Below, piece by piece: positions 9,494-18,489 of a DNA stretch of 64,000 nt. Position 1 is the first letter of the stretch. Every line of letters starts with the position of its first letter. A program made the translations under genes and the position numbers. Origin of the DNA: Planctomycetia bacterium (GTDB lineage: Bacteria; Planctomycetota; Phycisphaerae; UBA1845; UTPLA1); contig JABTTW010000001.1 in assembly GCA_015075745.1 (NCBI GenBank), positions 2,232,001-2,296,000 of the forward strand, written 5' to 3'. The notes beneath the pieces are model-generated. The model saw nothing but the letters and a program-made list of their open reading frames with translations. It had not been told where the DNA came from and did not search any database.

Positions 9494-10102
9494 GTGACTC
9501 AGCTTGACCAGACCGTTAAAGGATTTCTTCAATCCCTCAGTTCCAAAGCCGCCACGCCCGGAGGAGGGAGTGCCAGCGCCTTGGTCGGGGCGGTCGGTGC
9601 GGCGCTCTGTGGGATGATAGGGCGCCTCAACGACAAGAAGGACGGCGCGCCGGGTCCTCTTCATGATACGCTCGGCGAGGCGGACCGGTTGCTCGCACGC
9701 CTGGGCGAATTGATCGACGAAGACGTCTTGGCATTTGAAGCACTGGCCGCCTCGTGGAAATTGTCGGACGACAGCCCCGAGAACGCAGCCGCAAAGGAAT
9801 CGGCGGCGATCGCGGCGACACAATCTCCGTTGGAGATCATGGAACAGGCCGTGGCCGTCATGCGCCTGGCCGTAAGCGGGCTGGAGAAGTCCAAGAAGAA
9901 TTGTCTGTCGGACGCCGGCGTCGCGGGGTTGATGGCACATGCGGCGCTGGAGGGCGCGCGGCTCAACGTGGCGATCAACCTGCCGGGGATCAAGGATGCG
10001 GTGGCAAGGTATTCACTGCGAACACGATCGGGCGCGCTTCGAGATGAAGCGGCCGCCTTACGCAAGCGGATCGACGCGCTGATTGACGCCAGCTATGGAT
10101 GA
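9494..10102 (+). CDS. Cyclodeaminase/cyclohydrolase family protein
   Basis: A 202-residue protein of the formiminotransferase-cyclodeaminase C-terminal family, whose members convert 5-formimino-THF to methenyl-THF or hydrolyse methenyl-THF in one-carbon metabolism (FchA-like). The signature is the early glycine-rich loop PGGGSASAL (about residues 19-27), followed by the all-helical four-helix fold with VGAVGAALCGMIGRL and a late GLMAHAALEGARLNVAINL helix. The GTG start is supported by GGAG nine bases upstream. No histidine-degradation or THF genes are adjacent, so its exact substrate is open. It is convergent with the beta-helix gene, with a 16-base gap. Confidence 0.85.
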   Translation: MTQLDQTVKGFLQSLSSKAATPGGGSASALVGAVGAALCGMIGRLNDKKDGAPGPLHDTLGEADRLLARLGELIDEDVLAFEALAASWKLSDDSPENAAAKESAAIAATQSPLEIMEQAVAVMRLAVSGLEKSKKNCLSDAGVAGLMAHAALEGARLNVAINLPGIKDAVARYSLRTRSGALRDEAAALRKRIDALIDASYG

Positions 10103-10118
10103 GCGAGGGGTCGGCGTT

Positions 10119-11270
10119 TTATCGCCGCGTGGGCATCAGTTTTTGCTCCAGACCACAGTGACGCAGCGCCAGGCTCTTGGCAAGCTGGTCGATGTCGTCA
10201 GTGACACTTGGTCCGGCCTGATTGATGATGCTACGCGCAATTTCCGGTGTCATTTTCAGATTCCATTCATCACGAAGCGTCTCACCCGCTCGCGGCATGA
10301 CGTTTTGCTTGTCGATCACCCCACGGACACTGCCAACCAACACTGACCATTGATCATTTGGAACATGGTCGATTCTTTCGCTGGATGGGCCAAGCCCGCG
10401 ATACCAGTTTCCGAAAAGTCCCAGTCGTTTGACATCCGCAGGCTTCGCCGTATGCGCGATGACCCTGCGACCCATTCTGGGATCGGGCGCAAACATGCAC
10501 CCCGCGAAGACGACGTCAGGCTCTCTGAGCTCGATCGGATACATATTCCCGGCAATGACGCAGTTCGTAACCAAACAGAATCCGCCTTCAAGCTTCGGCG
10601 TGCGGTAGGTCACGTTGGAAAAAACGCAGCGGTCGATCCGGGCCAGGTTGTCTATATGAGCTATTCGGTCTTTACTGGTCCATATCAAAAGGCCCTGCCC
10701 ATAGACGCCTACCGGCATTGAAAACAAGCAGCGCTCGTAGTTAATGCGCCGGGTGCTCAAGCCTCCGCAGCCGGCCATATCGTCGGCGCAAATTGCGAAG
10801 CTGCACCGCGAGACCGTCACGTCCTGGCAATCGGAGATCACCAGACCTCGACCGTCCATGCCGTCCGACTTCATGATCTCGCGGGCAATCGTTGCGAAGT
10901 CATCACCGCCATGATGACGATGGGCGAAGTTCTCATGACGAATTAAACTGCAGTTTATGTAAGCAAGCTGATCGCCGACCAGATAGGTCGGGCCCGGCTT
11001 GCTGATGAGGGAAAACCGATTGACGTTCTTAACGGCCAGCGCCGTGGACAGGCGGATCGTCCAGCCTTCGGGCGGCGTCTCAATCGTGACGGTCTGACCG
11101 TCAGCGGCGTTCTCAAGCGCCTGCCTGAATACGGCCTCGGGCGGCATCCTGAGAATGACGTCTTGGGCTGAGCGTGACGGCGGAGGAGGCAGAAAACAAA
11201 ACGAACACGCAGCAAGAATTTGTAAGCAGGAGAACAGCGTGTACACCCGGGGCATTATCGAATCGGGCAT
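10119..11270 (-). CDS. Secreted parallel beta-helix protein
   Basis: Start at M23 of the longest frame (ATG 11270), with GGGAG just upstream, gives 383 residues with a signal-peptide-like N-terminus. The body reads like a right-handed beta-helix: short strands such as RFSLISKPGPTYLVGD, GLVISDCQDVTVSRCSF and RIDRCVFSNVTY alternate with Asn/Cys-rich turns, as in pectate-lyase-like and NosD-like folds. No catalytic residues of a known lyase are evident, and Cys residues are unusually common. It probably sits outside the cytoplasm. Sugar-binding or structural roles are possible. Confidence 0.65.
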   Translation of the reverse strand: MPDSIMPRVYTLFSCLQILAACSFCFLPPPPSRSAQDVILRMPPEAVFRQALENAADGQTVTIETPPEGWTIRLSTALAVKNVNRFSLISKPGPTYLVGDQLAYINCSLIRHENFAHRHHGGDDFATIAREIMKSDGMDGRGLVISDCQDVTVSRCSFAICADDMAGCGGLSTRRINYERCLFSMPVGVYGQGLLIWTSKDRIAHIDNLARIDRCVFSNVTYRTPKLEGGFCLVTNCVIAGNMYPIELREPDVVFAGCMFAPDPRMGRRVIAHTAKPADVKRLGLFGNWYRGLGPSSERIDHVPNDQWSVLVGSVRGVIDKQNVMPRAGETLRDEWNLKMTPEIARSIINQAGPSVTDDIDQLAKSLALRHCGLEQKLMPTRR

Positions 11271-11381
11271 GATCTCCCGCAAGCCGTGACACGTAGTCAA
11301 ACCAGCCGCATTGGAAGAATATGTTGGGACCGACAAAATCAGTAGAATTGGGTGGAATGACGGAAAGGCGCGCGTGAGACG

Positions 11382-12014
11382 ATGGATTCTCGTCCGACAT
11401 CAACTTCGGTCGGCCTCTTTGGCGGGAGCTTCGATCCCATTCACTTCGGCCACCTCATCTCCGCGCGAAGCATTGCCGAGCAGCTTGGATTGGAGCGGAT
11501 CGTGCTGATTCCGTCGGCACGGCCGCCGCACAAACTGGGCGGGGTTAAGACGGCGCCGGAGCACCGGCTGGCAATGGCAAAGCTGGCCGTGGACGGCGAT
11601 TCGCTATTTGACGTATCCGACATTGAGCTTCACCGCGAGGGTCCGAGCTATACATTCGACACGGTCGGGCAATTTCGACAATTACTTGGCGATAATGTGA
11701 AACTCTGTTGGCTGATCGGCGGCGATACGCTTCCGGAACTGCCGACGTGGTATCGGGTGCGTGAGTTGGTTCAGTTCGTGCGGATCGTGACCGCCACCCG
11801 GCCGTCGTGGAGCCCGCCGGCGGCTTCCGTTCTGGAGCCGGCAGTTGGTCCAGACGCTGCCGCGGCGCTTTTGAAGGACTGCATTCTGACACCGAGGATA
11901 GATATCAGCGCCACAGACATCCGCGCCCGAGTCCGAGATGGGCGCAGCACACGATACCTGCTTCCTGAGCCCGTGAGGTCCTATATTGAGCGCAACGAGC
12001 TATACCGGCCGTAA
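11382..12014 (+). CDS. nadD: Nicotinate-nucleotide adenylyltransferase
   Basis: NadD transfers AMP from ATP to nicotinate mononucleotide to make deamido-NAD, a late step of NAD synthesis. The 210-residue length is typical. The nucleotidyltransferase signature GGSFDPIHFGH (residues 14-24) carries the HxGH-type histidines, followed by IPSARPPHK and the C-terminal IS.TDIR motif (ISATDIRARV). It lies alone between a beta-helix gene and the structured region at 12151-12440; the usual partner rsfS is not adjacent. Confidence 0.95.
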   Translation: MDSRPTSTSVGLFGGSFDPIHFGHLISARSIAEQLGLERIVLIPSARPPHKLGGVKTAPEHRLAMAKLAVDGDSLFDVSDIELHREGPSYTFDTVGQFRQLLGDNVKLCWLIGGDTLPELPTWYRVRELVQFVRIVTATRPSWSPPAASVLEPAVGPDAAAALLKDCILTPRIDISATDIRARVRDGRSTRYLLPEPVRSYIERNELYRP

Positions 12015-12115
12015 CATTTAAGGGGGAGGAGAATCTCTTCGTAACCTTCTTTCTGGCAGTTCATTAGAGATTGGTAGATATGCACCCCAAGTCGCAGTTG
12101 CGGCGTATAAACAAT

Positions 12116-12144
12116 TTGACCGGTCAGTGGTCTTAGGCTAGGCT
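12116..12144 (+). promoter_or_regulatory. Sigma-70-like promoter of the structured leader
   Basis: TTGACC (12116-12121), a 17-base spacer and TAGGCT (12139-12144). Transcription would start near 12151 and run through the folded region into the DUF1571 gene. The -35 is good, the -10 moderate. Confidence 0.5.
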
Positions 12145-12150
12145 ATTTAT

Positions 12151-12440
12151 TGGAGAGGTCTGTATTTGCCGCCCGGACCCGTAAAGGTCGCAAGGACGGC
12201 TGGCCATGGCGTGGGGCCGTGCAACCCTCTTCGCCGGGAGCAAGGGAAAGCCCCCCGGCAGCACTGGGAGTTCCGTTTGCGCCGTTGGAATGCGGTGAAC
12301 TTGGTTAACGCCCGGAAGACACGGGACCGATGATGATGAAAGAGGCGTCGTCCGCAGATTCGGACGACCGGGCCTGTGGGCCCTGTGCGAGGCGGCAGCC
12401 CGCATCCGCTTCGAGCCAATGAAAGGTATCTGGTAAGCGC
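12151..12440 (+). ncRNA. Candidate structured leader or non-coding RNA
   Basis: About 290 bases of GC-rich DNA with several strong stem-loops on one strand: GCCGGG (12233-12238) with CCCGGC (12254-12259), enclosing a GGG/CCC inner stem; CCCG (12311-12314) with CGGG (12322-12325); the perfect 8-bp GTCGTCCG (12347-12354) with CGGACGAC (12361-12368); and GGGCC (12370-12374) with GGCCC (12379-12383). It is preceded by a promoter and lies upstream of the DUF1571 gene. I looked for RNase P, tmRNA, SRP RNA and common riboswitch cores and found none. It could be a cis-regulatory leader or an independent RNA. Confidence 0.4.
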
Positions 12441-12443
12441 TTC

Positions 12444-13331
12444 ATGCCCAGAGATCCCAAGCAGTTTACGCAGCGTCGAATTCAGTTGGTTGTCGGTGCT
12501 GCATTGGCAGGCATCCTGTACCTGCAATTCTCGCTGACCGAGGAGAATGAGGTCGTGGTTGGTCCGCGCTCTCCCATTGTCATGGCGGCGACGATCACCC
12601 AGGATCCATTTGAGACGCTGATTCGCACCCGGCCGCTGGAAGCGCTGATCCGTTCCCGGCAGGAACACGCGAAGCAGGTACCGGATTACAAGTGCACGAT
12701 GGTTAAGCAGGAGCTGCTCCCTTCCGGCATGAGCGAAGAACAGGAGATTGACGTCCTTTTCCGTCAGGAGCCTTACAGCGTCGTTCTGACATGGCGCCGC
12801 AATCCCGGCCTTGCCGAGCGGGTGGTTTATGTGAAGGACCGGTGGATCGACGAGGACGCCGACAGCCCCGAGGAACGCGACCTGGCTGTGTGCCAGCCCG
12901 GCCCCATCGCCCGATTGCTGGTCAAAAGTCTCAAGCAACCGATTCACGGCAAGCTGGCCAGAAAGACTTCCCGGCGCTTCATTGATGAGTTCGGCTTTAC
13001 GCGAGCGCTGGACCTGCTCATCAAGTATTGCGAGATCGCCCACGAGAGCGGCGATTTGAAGCTCGTCTATTGCGGCGAGACGCGGTTTGATGGACGGCCC
13101 GTCTGGGTTGTTCGTCGCACGCTTCCCTACACGGGTCCCGATGGCCTTTATCCCGACCGAACGGCGGAAGTTTTTATCGATAAGGAATACCGCGTTCCGG
13201 TCGCCGTTTACTGCTACTCGGATGACGCCAAGGAAACCCACAACTTGCTTGGCAAGTACGAGTATCGAAACATTCGGATGCGTGCCGGGCTCTCCGAATC
13301 CGATTTCGATCCCAAGACCTACGGTATGTAG
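12444..13331 (+). CDS. DUF1571 domain-containing protein
   Basis: A 295-residue protein with one N-terminal membrane anchor or signal segment (about residues 13-30). The rest fits DUF1571, common in planctomycetes: the opening DYKCTMVKQE segment, a central VYVKDRWI...EERDLAV region and the closing VFIDKEYRVPVAVYCY segment. The fold resembles outer-membrane lipoprotein-sorting-like domains, but the function is unknown. No strong ribosome binding site is seen; the start lies right after the structured leader, so its translation may be controlled there. Confidence 0.75.
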   Translation: MPRDPKQFTQRRIQLVVGAALAGILYLQFSLTEENEVVVGPRSPIVMAATITQDPFETLIRTRPLEALIRSRQEHAKQVPDYKCTMVKQELLPSGMSEEQEIDVLFRQEPYSVVLTWRRNPGLAERVVYVKDRWIDEDADSPEERDLAVCQPGPIARLLVKSLKQPIHGKLARKTSRRFIDEFGFTRALDLLIKYCEIAHESGDLKLVYCGETRFDGRPVWVVRRTLPYTGPDGLYPDRTAEVFIDKEYRVPVAVYCYSDDAKETHNLLGKYEYRNIRMRAGLSESDFDPKTYGM

Positions 13332-13440
13332 GCCCCCCACCGCATGCTGATTTCATTTTGAAAACAGATTTGAGGAGCAGTGATGCTTCCGCCTTCGTTG
13401 CGCGCCCGTGGCTACCCGCGCCTGTGAGCTGAGCGTTGGC

Positions 13441-14319
13441 TCAATTTGCGTAGGGGCCGACATGCTCGAACGGGTTCGATTGCAGAAGCTTTGGAAGGAA
13501 GATCGCCGCGACACCCATGATGAGAGAGATGAGGCCGATCAGGCCGAGAGCGAGCTTGGTCGTGGCGCTTAATCCGGCGAAGGGCTTGTCGATAAGTACG
13601 AGCACCGCAATTGTCGCCTTCACCGGAGCGAGGGCGATTGCCTTTGTCATGCCGAAGATGAGCCTGGGAAATCTGCGCCAACCGACGGATCGGACCACGA
13701 TTGGCGCGGGCTGGTCCACGGTTGTACCGATGGCCTGCTCCGGAGTCTTGGGTTGATCGGAGACTTTCGCGGCGGGGGAATCCGGCGGTTCGAGAACGAT
13801 GGTCGCTCTTGCCTTTTGCCTCGCAGGGGCAACGGACTTTTTCTCCGCGGTCGCCGCGAGCTCGATTAAAGGTCGGTCTGCCGGGAATCGCTCGTTCGAC
13901 TCTTCCTTGATGAGTGTCGGCTTTTTGGTTGACGGTGCATCGCCGCCCGTTAGCTTGCCTTCGCCCTTGATTACCAGCTCATTGCCCTTCTCTGAATCTG
14001 AGGGCTTTTCCTCGTCAACGGTCGCGTCGGGGACTTCCACGAGATGGGAGTCGTCCCCCGTCTGTCGCTTCAGCTTTTCAACGTGGGCTGCGGTCTCCTC
14101 CAAAGCGGCGAGGGCGTCCGGTTTGTCGGGGAACGGAGTGGCATGAAGCTCTTTTGGCTCGCGCTGCTCGTCGGCAACGCCGACTCCGGACGAGATGTCG
14201 GCGACCAGGGACTCGGCCTGATTCAGAAGGCGCTCCAACTCCTCGGCGCCGACCGAGATGGGTGAATCGTCAGGAGATGGTGTTTGCTCTTTGGGGTCCA
14301 TTTTTCTTCGCGCGGACAA
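13441..14319 (-). CDS. Hypothetical protein with C-terminal membrane segments
   Basis: 292 residues, convergent with DUF1571. The first 190 residues are hydrophilic and low in complexity, with an acidic start (PKEQTPSPDD) and many Lys, Glu, Pro and Ser. The C-terminal 90 residues hold one amphipathic segment and two hydrophobic ones (about 225-245 and 255-280), so the protein is probably anchored in the membrane with a long cytoplasmic arm. No family is recognised. It is divergent from rsmE. Confidence 0.6.
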   Translation of the reverse strand: MSARRKMDPKEQTPSPDDSPISVGAEELERLLNQAESLVADISSGVGVADEQREPKELHATPFPDKPDALAALEETAAHVEKLKRQTGDDSHLVEVPDATVDEEKPSDSEKGNELVIKGEGKLTGGDAPSTKKPTLIKEESNERFPADRPLIELAATAEKKSVAPARQKARATIVLEPPDSPAAKVSDQPKTPEQAIGTTVDQPAPIVVRSVGWRRFPRLIFGMTKAIALAPVKATIAVLVLIDKPFAGLSATTKLALGLIGLISLIMGVAAIFLPKLLQSNPFEHVGPYAN

Positions 14320-14430
14320 GTATCGTTCGACACGGCCGGCAGTTTCTTATCGGCCCCATGATTAAGAACGCTCAAGGCGTTTGGGATTGCGCATCTTGTG
14401 CCGGACGAGGGCTAAGTGGAATATGGCTGT

Positions 14431-15147
14431 ATGGCCACGCGCAGATTCCATGTGACAGACGTGACGCCGGGGCGAATCAGGGTACAAGGGGCCCAGGCTG
14501 CGCACGGGCTGAAAGCATTGCGGTTGGGAATCGGCGATGAAGTCGTCGTTTTTGACGGCAACGGGGCCGAGGCCACGGGCAGGATCACTGAGATCGACCG
14601 GGAGGCCTTTGAAATTGAGGTGACATGCCGAGGTGCCCCTACGGACCAGCAACGGCTTTGCCTGACCATCGCGACCGCGATCCCCAAGGGCGAACGGGCC
14701 GATTGGATGATCGAAAAGTGCGCGGAACTCGGCGTCAGGCGGCTCATTCCCCTCGCATGCCAGCGAAGCCAGGTTCGCCCGGGGGCCGCGAAGCTGGAAC
14801 GCTGGCGGCGCAAGGCGGTGGAGGCGGCAAAGCAATCGCGACAATCCACGGTGATGGAGATCGGACAGGAATGTCCGATTGGGGAGTTCGCGGCTCAACT
14901 GTCGAGTTCGTCGCTCCTACTTTTCGGAGACGGCGGCGCGGTACAATCCATGATTGATGTGCTGTCGAACCGTGCTGCGGAGGATGACTGTATCACCTGC
15001 ATCGGGCCAGAGGGCGGGTTTGACGACGATGAACGGGAGTTGCTACGGTCGCAGGGAAGCATTCCGGTCCGCCTCGGCGGGACAGTCCTGCGAGTAGAGA
15101 CGGCGGCGGTGGCGGCGGCGGCGATCTGGGCGAGTTGGGCGCGTTGA
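14431..15147 (+). CDS. rsmE: 16S rRNA m3U1498 methyltransferase
   Basis: RsmE methylates N3 of U1498 in 16S rRNA. The 238-residue protein has the N-terminal PUA-like domain (RRFHV, LRLGIGDEVVVFDG) and the C-terminal SPOUT domain with the SAM-binding knot motifs IGPEGGFDDDE and LRVETAAVAA. ATG 14431 matches the family start (MxxRRF); ATG 14416 is in frame five codons earlier and cannot be excluded. It is followed after seven bases by the AraC-type regulator. Confidence 0.92.
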   Translation: MATRRFHVTDVTPGRIRVQGAQAAHGLKALRLGIGDEVVVFDGNGAEATGRITEIDREAFEIEVTCRGAPTDQQRLCLTIATAIPKGERADWMIEKCAELGVRRLIPLACQRSQVRPGAAKLERWRRKAVEAAKQSRQSTVMEIGQECPIGEFAAQLSSSSLLLFGDGGAVQSMIDVLSNRAAEDDCITCIGPEGGFDDDERELLRSQGSIPVRLGGTVLRVETAAVAAAAIWASWAR

Positions 15148-15154
15148 CGACGAT

Positions 15155-16057
15155 ATGGCACAAAGCCTGAAAACCCGAACGATCTTTCGGAGCGCGACGA
15201 CCTATGTCGGTGACGTGCGGTGCCGTCCGACCGACGGCGGATGCAGCTGCGAGGAAGTGTCGCACGTGGACGACTTCGCCTTTGTGCGGCGCGGTATGTT
15301 CATCAAACATGTAGGTAAGCGGGGATGCACCGCGAATCCCAATCACGTCGTTTTTTTCAACCGTGATGAGCCGTATCGCGTGAGCCACCCGATCAGGGGC
15401 GGCGATGATTGCAGCGTTTTTTCGATTCGGCGGGACGTCCTGGCCTCGATCGTCGCCGAATTCGATCCGTCGGCGCCGGATCGTCGGTCATTGCTGTTTA
15501 GGTCGGCAGATGCCGGCTGCGATGCCGCGCTGCATATGCGCCACCTGAGGCTGCTGAGCGAGATCGAGCGAGGTAATCTGACGGATATCGCGGTCGAAGA
15601 GCAGGTACTCCTATTGGCGCGCGAAGTGATGCGACAGTCGTCGAGCCGCTCATCGCAGCGATGCCGAGCCGTGCGAACTGAAACCCGCCGATCGCGCGCC
15701 GATTGCGTTGAGGAGGCTAAGCGCGTCATTTCCGCCGATTTCCGAACGCCGCTGTCTCTGGACGAGCTATCGCGCCGGGTTCACGCATCGCCCTATCACC
15801 TGTGTCGCATCTTCCGCGACGTCACTGGGCGGTCGATCCACGCCTACCGCAACGATCTTCGACTGCGATTCGCCCTGGACCGTCTGGCCGAGGGTGAGCA
15901 AGACCTGACAAGGCTGGCGCTGGAACTGGGCTTCGCCGACCACGGACATTTTTCGACTGCATTTCGCAGGACATTCGCCATTTCGCCCTCTCAATTTCGA
16001 CTGATCGCCTCGCGGAAGGCGGTGCGCGAAATGAGCAGGAATCTACAAGTCTCCTGA
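15155..16057 (+). CDS. AraC-family transcriptional regulator
   Basis: 300 residues. Residues 1-140 resemble a cupin-like sensing domain (FIKHVGKRG, NHVVFFNRDEPYRVSHP). The C-terminal 100 residues are two helix-turn-helix motifs of AraC/XylS type: LSLDELSRRVHASPYHLCRIFRDVTG and LTRLALELGFADHGHFSTAFRRTF, the latter with the usual GF.D.GHFS..F form. It sits seven bases after rsmE but a shared function is not implied. The target and signal are unknown. Confidence 0.88.
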   Translation: MAQSLKTRTIFRSATTYVGDVRCRPTDGGCSCEEVSHVDDFAFVRRGMFIKHVGKRGCTANPNHVVFFNRDEPYRVSHPIRGGDDCSVFSIRRDVLASIVAEFDPSAPDRRSLLFRSADAGCDAALHMRHLRLLSEIERGNLTDIAVEEQVLLLAREVMRQSSSRSSQRCRAVRTETRRSRADCVEEAKRVISADFRTPLSLDELSRRVHASPYHLCRIFRDVTGRSIHAYRNDLRLRFALDRLAEGEQDLTRLALELGFADHGHFSTAFRRTFAISPSQFRLIASRKAVREMSRNLQVS

Positions 16058-16154
16058 TCCGCTTTCTTCTATCTTTGGGTCATACCGGTGCGGGACCTGC
16101 GTTCATGTGGACCAGGAGATTCCGCACGCCGCGAAACACTTTTGAGGTGCCGCG

Positions 16155-16316
16155 ATGAGCAAGGCTGCGTCGAAAGAGAAGTGTCCGGTCTGCGACTATG
16201 ACCTCGATGAGTCGGCGATCAAAGCCAAGGTGCAAGGCCGCGAGATTCGTGTGTGCTGCGAAGAATGCCGCAAGGCGCTGCAGGCGTCGCCGGAGAAATA
16301 TGCTCGTGGCAAATAA
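16155..16316 (+). CDS. 53-residue YHS/TRASH-like metal-binding protein
   Basis: A very short gene. GAGG lies seven bases before ATG 16155. The protein has CPVC (residues 10-13) and, after about 20 residues, CCEEC followed by K..L.....KY, the layout of YHS/TRASH-type treble-clef domains that bind metals such as Cu, Zn or Fe. It may be a metal chaperone or sensor. Its 3' end overlaps the next gene by 17 bases in another frame, which suggests translational coupling. Confidence 0.7.
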   Translation: MSKAASKEKCPVCDYDLDESAIKAKVQGREIRVCCEECRKALQASPEKYARGK

Positions 16317-16863
16317 CCATTGTCGCCAGGCGGTGGGCCGTGCCCGGGCACTTGCGATTCTTAACACCGCAGTAATCGTTGTTGCATGCGCCTCGTCCGG
16401 CTGCGCGATCAATGGACAACCCGGCGTTGACGAAGGTGGAAAACCCATGACAAAGCAGTGCGATGCCACGGACGAGAAGGAAATCGTTGCCCACATTCAC
16501 GGGCTTTTTCAGGCATACATCAAGAAGGATCGCGAGACCATTCGACACGGGCACACCGCCGACTGGCGCGGATTTCAGACTCGCAGCACAAGAATCGTGC
16601 GGGGAATCGAAGAGTACATGCAGGCCGCCGACCGCATACTCGAAACGATGGAAGGCATTCGCTACGAATTGCACGACGTGGAAGTGCATATCTATGGCGA
16701 CGTCGCGGTGGTCTATTACGTGGCGAGTTACTGGGTCCGCGGCAAGGACGGCAACGAACAACTCGTCCCCCTGCGCTCGGTGGACATCTATCGCCGCGAA
16801 TCCGGGGGATGGAACCAGTGCGGCTCGAACATCAGCTTTGTTCCGCCTCCGGTCGAATCCTGA
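16300..16863 (+). CDS. Lipoprotein with NTF2/SnoaL-like domain
   Basis: Start at ATG 16300, with GGAG four bases upstream, gives 187 residues with a hydrophobic signal and an SSGC lipobox near residue 36. After it, about 130 residues match the NTF2-like fold of the DUF4440/SnoaL group: an initial helix (IVAHIHGLFQAYIKKD), a W-containing strand, RGIEEYM and the alternating strands VAVVYYVASYW and LRSVDIYRRESGGW. These folds bind or convert small molecules; no catalytic residues can be assigned. The start overlaps the small YHS-like gene. Confidence 0.7.
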   Translation: MLVANNHCRQAVGRARALAILNTAVIVVACASSGCAINGQPGVDEGGKPMTKQCDATDEKEIVAHIHGLFQAYIKKDRETIRHGHTADWRGFQTRSTRIVRGIEEYMQAADRILETMEGIRYELHDVEVHIYGDVAVVYYVASYWVRGKDGNEQLVPLRSVDIYRRESGGWNQCGSNISFVPPPVES

Positions 16864-16902
16864 GCCAAATCTGTGTGCCCACCTTTTCATGGAATAGAGC
16901 AG

Positions 16903-18219
16903 CTAGTCGCCGACCTCTTCGAGCAGCGGGATGCAGATCGGGCGGCAGGCGACGGCTTCGAGGTTGGCCATGGCGTCGAGTGCTTGCGACATGGCGGCCT
17001 GGCGGGCTGGGCGCGTGGTGATGATGACGGGAACCGAGCCGTTACCCAGAGCCGCGTCCGGCTCGTGCTGAATGAGCGATGCGATGCTGATGCCCTCCGC
17101 GCCGAGAACGGTGGCGACTTTCCCGACGCTGCCGGGGCGATCGCGAAGGCTGATGCGCAGGTAATAGGCCGAGATGTTTTCTCCGGGGGAGCTATAAACG
17201 GCCGCAGGCGTCTGGTCAGGCAGGACGGTTAGTTGATCGAACGTCCGCCTGGCGTTGCCCAATGCGACGTCGACAATGTCGGAAACGACGGCGCTGGCCG
17301 TCGGTGCGCCGCCGGCGCCACGACCGTAGAGCATGACGTGCCCGACGGCATCGCCATAAAGACTGATCGCGTTAAAGGGGCCGGACACACTCGCCAGCGG
17401 ATGCGCGTGTCGCACAAATGTCGGCCTTACAGAGAGATCAATTCCGTCGCCGATTCGTCGGGCAATGGCGAGGAGCTTGCACGCGTAGCCAAGTTCCCTG
17501 CCGGATGTGAGGTCGAGCAGCTCGATGTCGGAGATGCCTGCGACGGCGATTCGATCGAGATCGCACGACTGGCGCATAGCGATGGACGCAAGAATGGACA
17601 GCTTGTGCGCCGAATCAATGCCGTCGACGTCCAGTGTCGGATCCGCCTCTGCATAGCCGAGTCGCTGAGCCTCGTCGAGGGCGTGGGGATAGCTCGCGCT
17701 GTTATCAAGCATCCGCGTCAGGATGTAATTGCACGTGCCGTTCAGGATTCCGTACACCGCATCAATGCGGTTGCCGATGAGGCCGCGACGAACTGATTCG
17801 ATCAGCGGAATCCCTCCGGCGACCGACGCCTCGAACGCGACGCACTGATTGCCAAGGCGCGCCGCGGAGAAGACCTCGCGGCCGTGCATGGCGAGCAGAG
17901 CCTTGTTGGCAGTCACGACGCTCTTGCCGGCGGCCAGCGCCGCAAGGGTCACGCGCTTGGCTTCGTCCGTTCCGCCCATCAACTCGACCATGATTTCTGA
18001 CTTGGGATCGGTCAATGGCGCAGAGGCATCGGCAGTGATCATTGCCGAGGGGATCGTCACGCCGCGCTTCTTTGCCGGGTCGCGGACGACGACGTGGCGA
18101 ATCTCGAATTTCAGGCCGGTGCGGCCCGCCAGGCTTCCGTCTGCGTCGAGCAGAATGCGGACCACCTGCTCGCCGACGGTTCCACATCCAATCAAACTGA
18201 TTCCGACTACCCGCGACAT
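16903..18219 (-). CDS. hom: Homoserine dehydrogenase
   Basis: Hom reduces aspartate semialdehyde to homoserine, the branch point to threonine and methionine. The start is ATG 18219, with AGGAG five bases upstream; a longer frame to 18738 is not supported. The 438 residues give the NAD(P)-binding loop GCGTVG (11-16), the catalytic region GKSVVTANKALLA, the signature NGTCNYILT and, at the end, an ACT domain (YLRISLRDRPGSVGKVA) typical of feedback-regulated Hom. No thr or met gene is adjacent. Confidence 0.95.
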   Translation of the reverse strand: MSRVVGISLIGCGTVGEQVVRILLDADGSLAGRTGLKFEIRHVVVRDPAKKRGVTIPSAMITADASAPLTDPKSEIMVELMGGTDEAKRVTLAALAAGKSVVTANKALLAMHGREVFSAARLGNQCVAFEASVAGGIPLIESVRRGLIGNRIDAVYGILNGTCNYILTRMLDNSASYPHALDEAQRLGYAEADPTLDVDGIDSAHKLSILASIAMRQSCDLDRIAVAGISDIELLDLTSGRELGYACKLLAIARRIGDGIDLSVRPTFVRHAHPLASVSGPFNAISLYGDAVGHVMLYGRGAGGAPTASAVVSDIVDVALGNARRTFDQLTVLPDQTPAAVYSSPGENISAYYLRISLRDRPGSVGKVATVLGAEGISIASLIQHEPDAALGNGSVPVIITTRPARQAAMSQALDAMANLEAVACRPICIPLLEEVGD

Positions 18220-18489
18220 TTCGGCTCCTGTATTGGCGAGGCTATCTTCGGCGGAGAGGCCCGACTTGTGGAGGTCCATGATCGGTTTGGGGTCGGCCGT
18301 TTTTGCCGGGACACGTCGTACCCTTTTGGGCGACGTCTGAGGGCAGGGCATAGCCTGATCTAATCCCAGCAAGCGCATTATCTTAAATGTCAGTGGTTCC
18401 CATAAAGTTGACGGGGCGAATGGCCGATAACGGGTATGTTGGTTGCGCACAGTGCAGCGCTCGCCGCCGGTCGGCTGCAGGAGGCGTTC

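Noticed and set aside
12151..12440. RNase P, SRP, tmRNA, c-di-GMP, cobalamin or other known riboswitch
   Set aside because: Core motifs such as GAGGAAAGTCC, GGAAGGNAGCAGCC or the cobalamin box are not present.
12147..13340. 397-codon frame on the minus strand over the DUF1571 gene
   Set aside because: It is a shadow of a well-supported plus-strand gene and has no recognisable domain.
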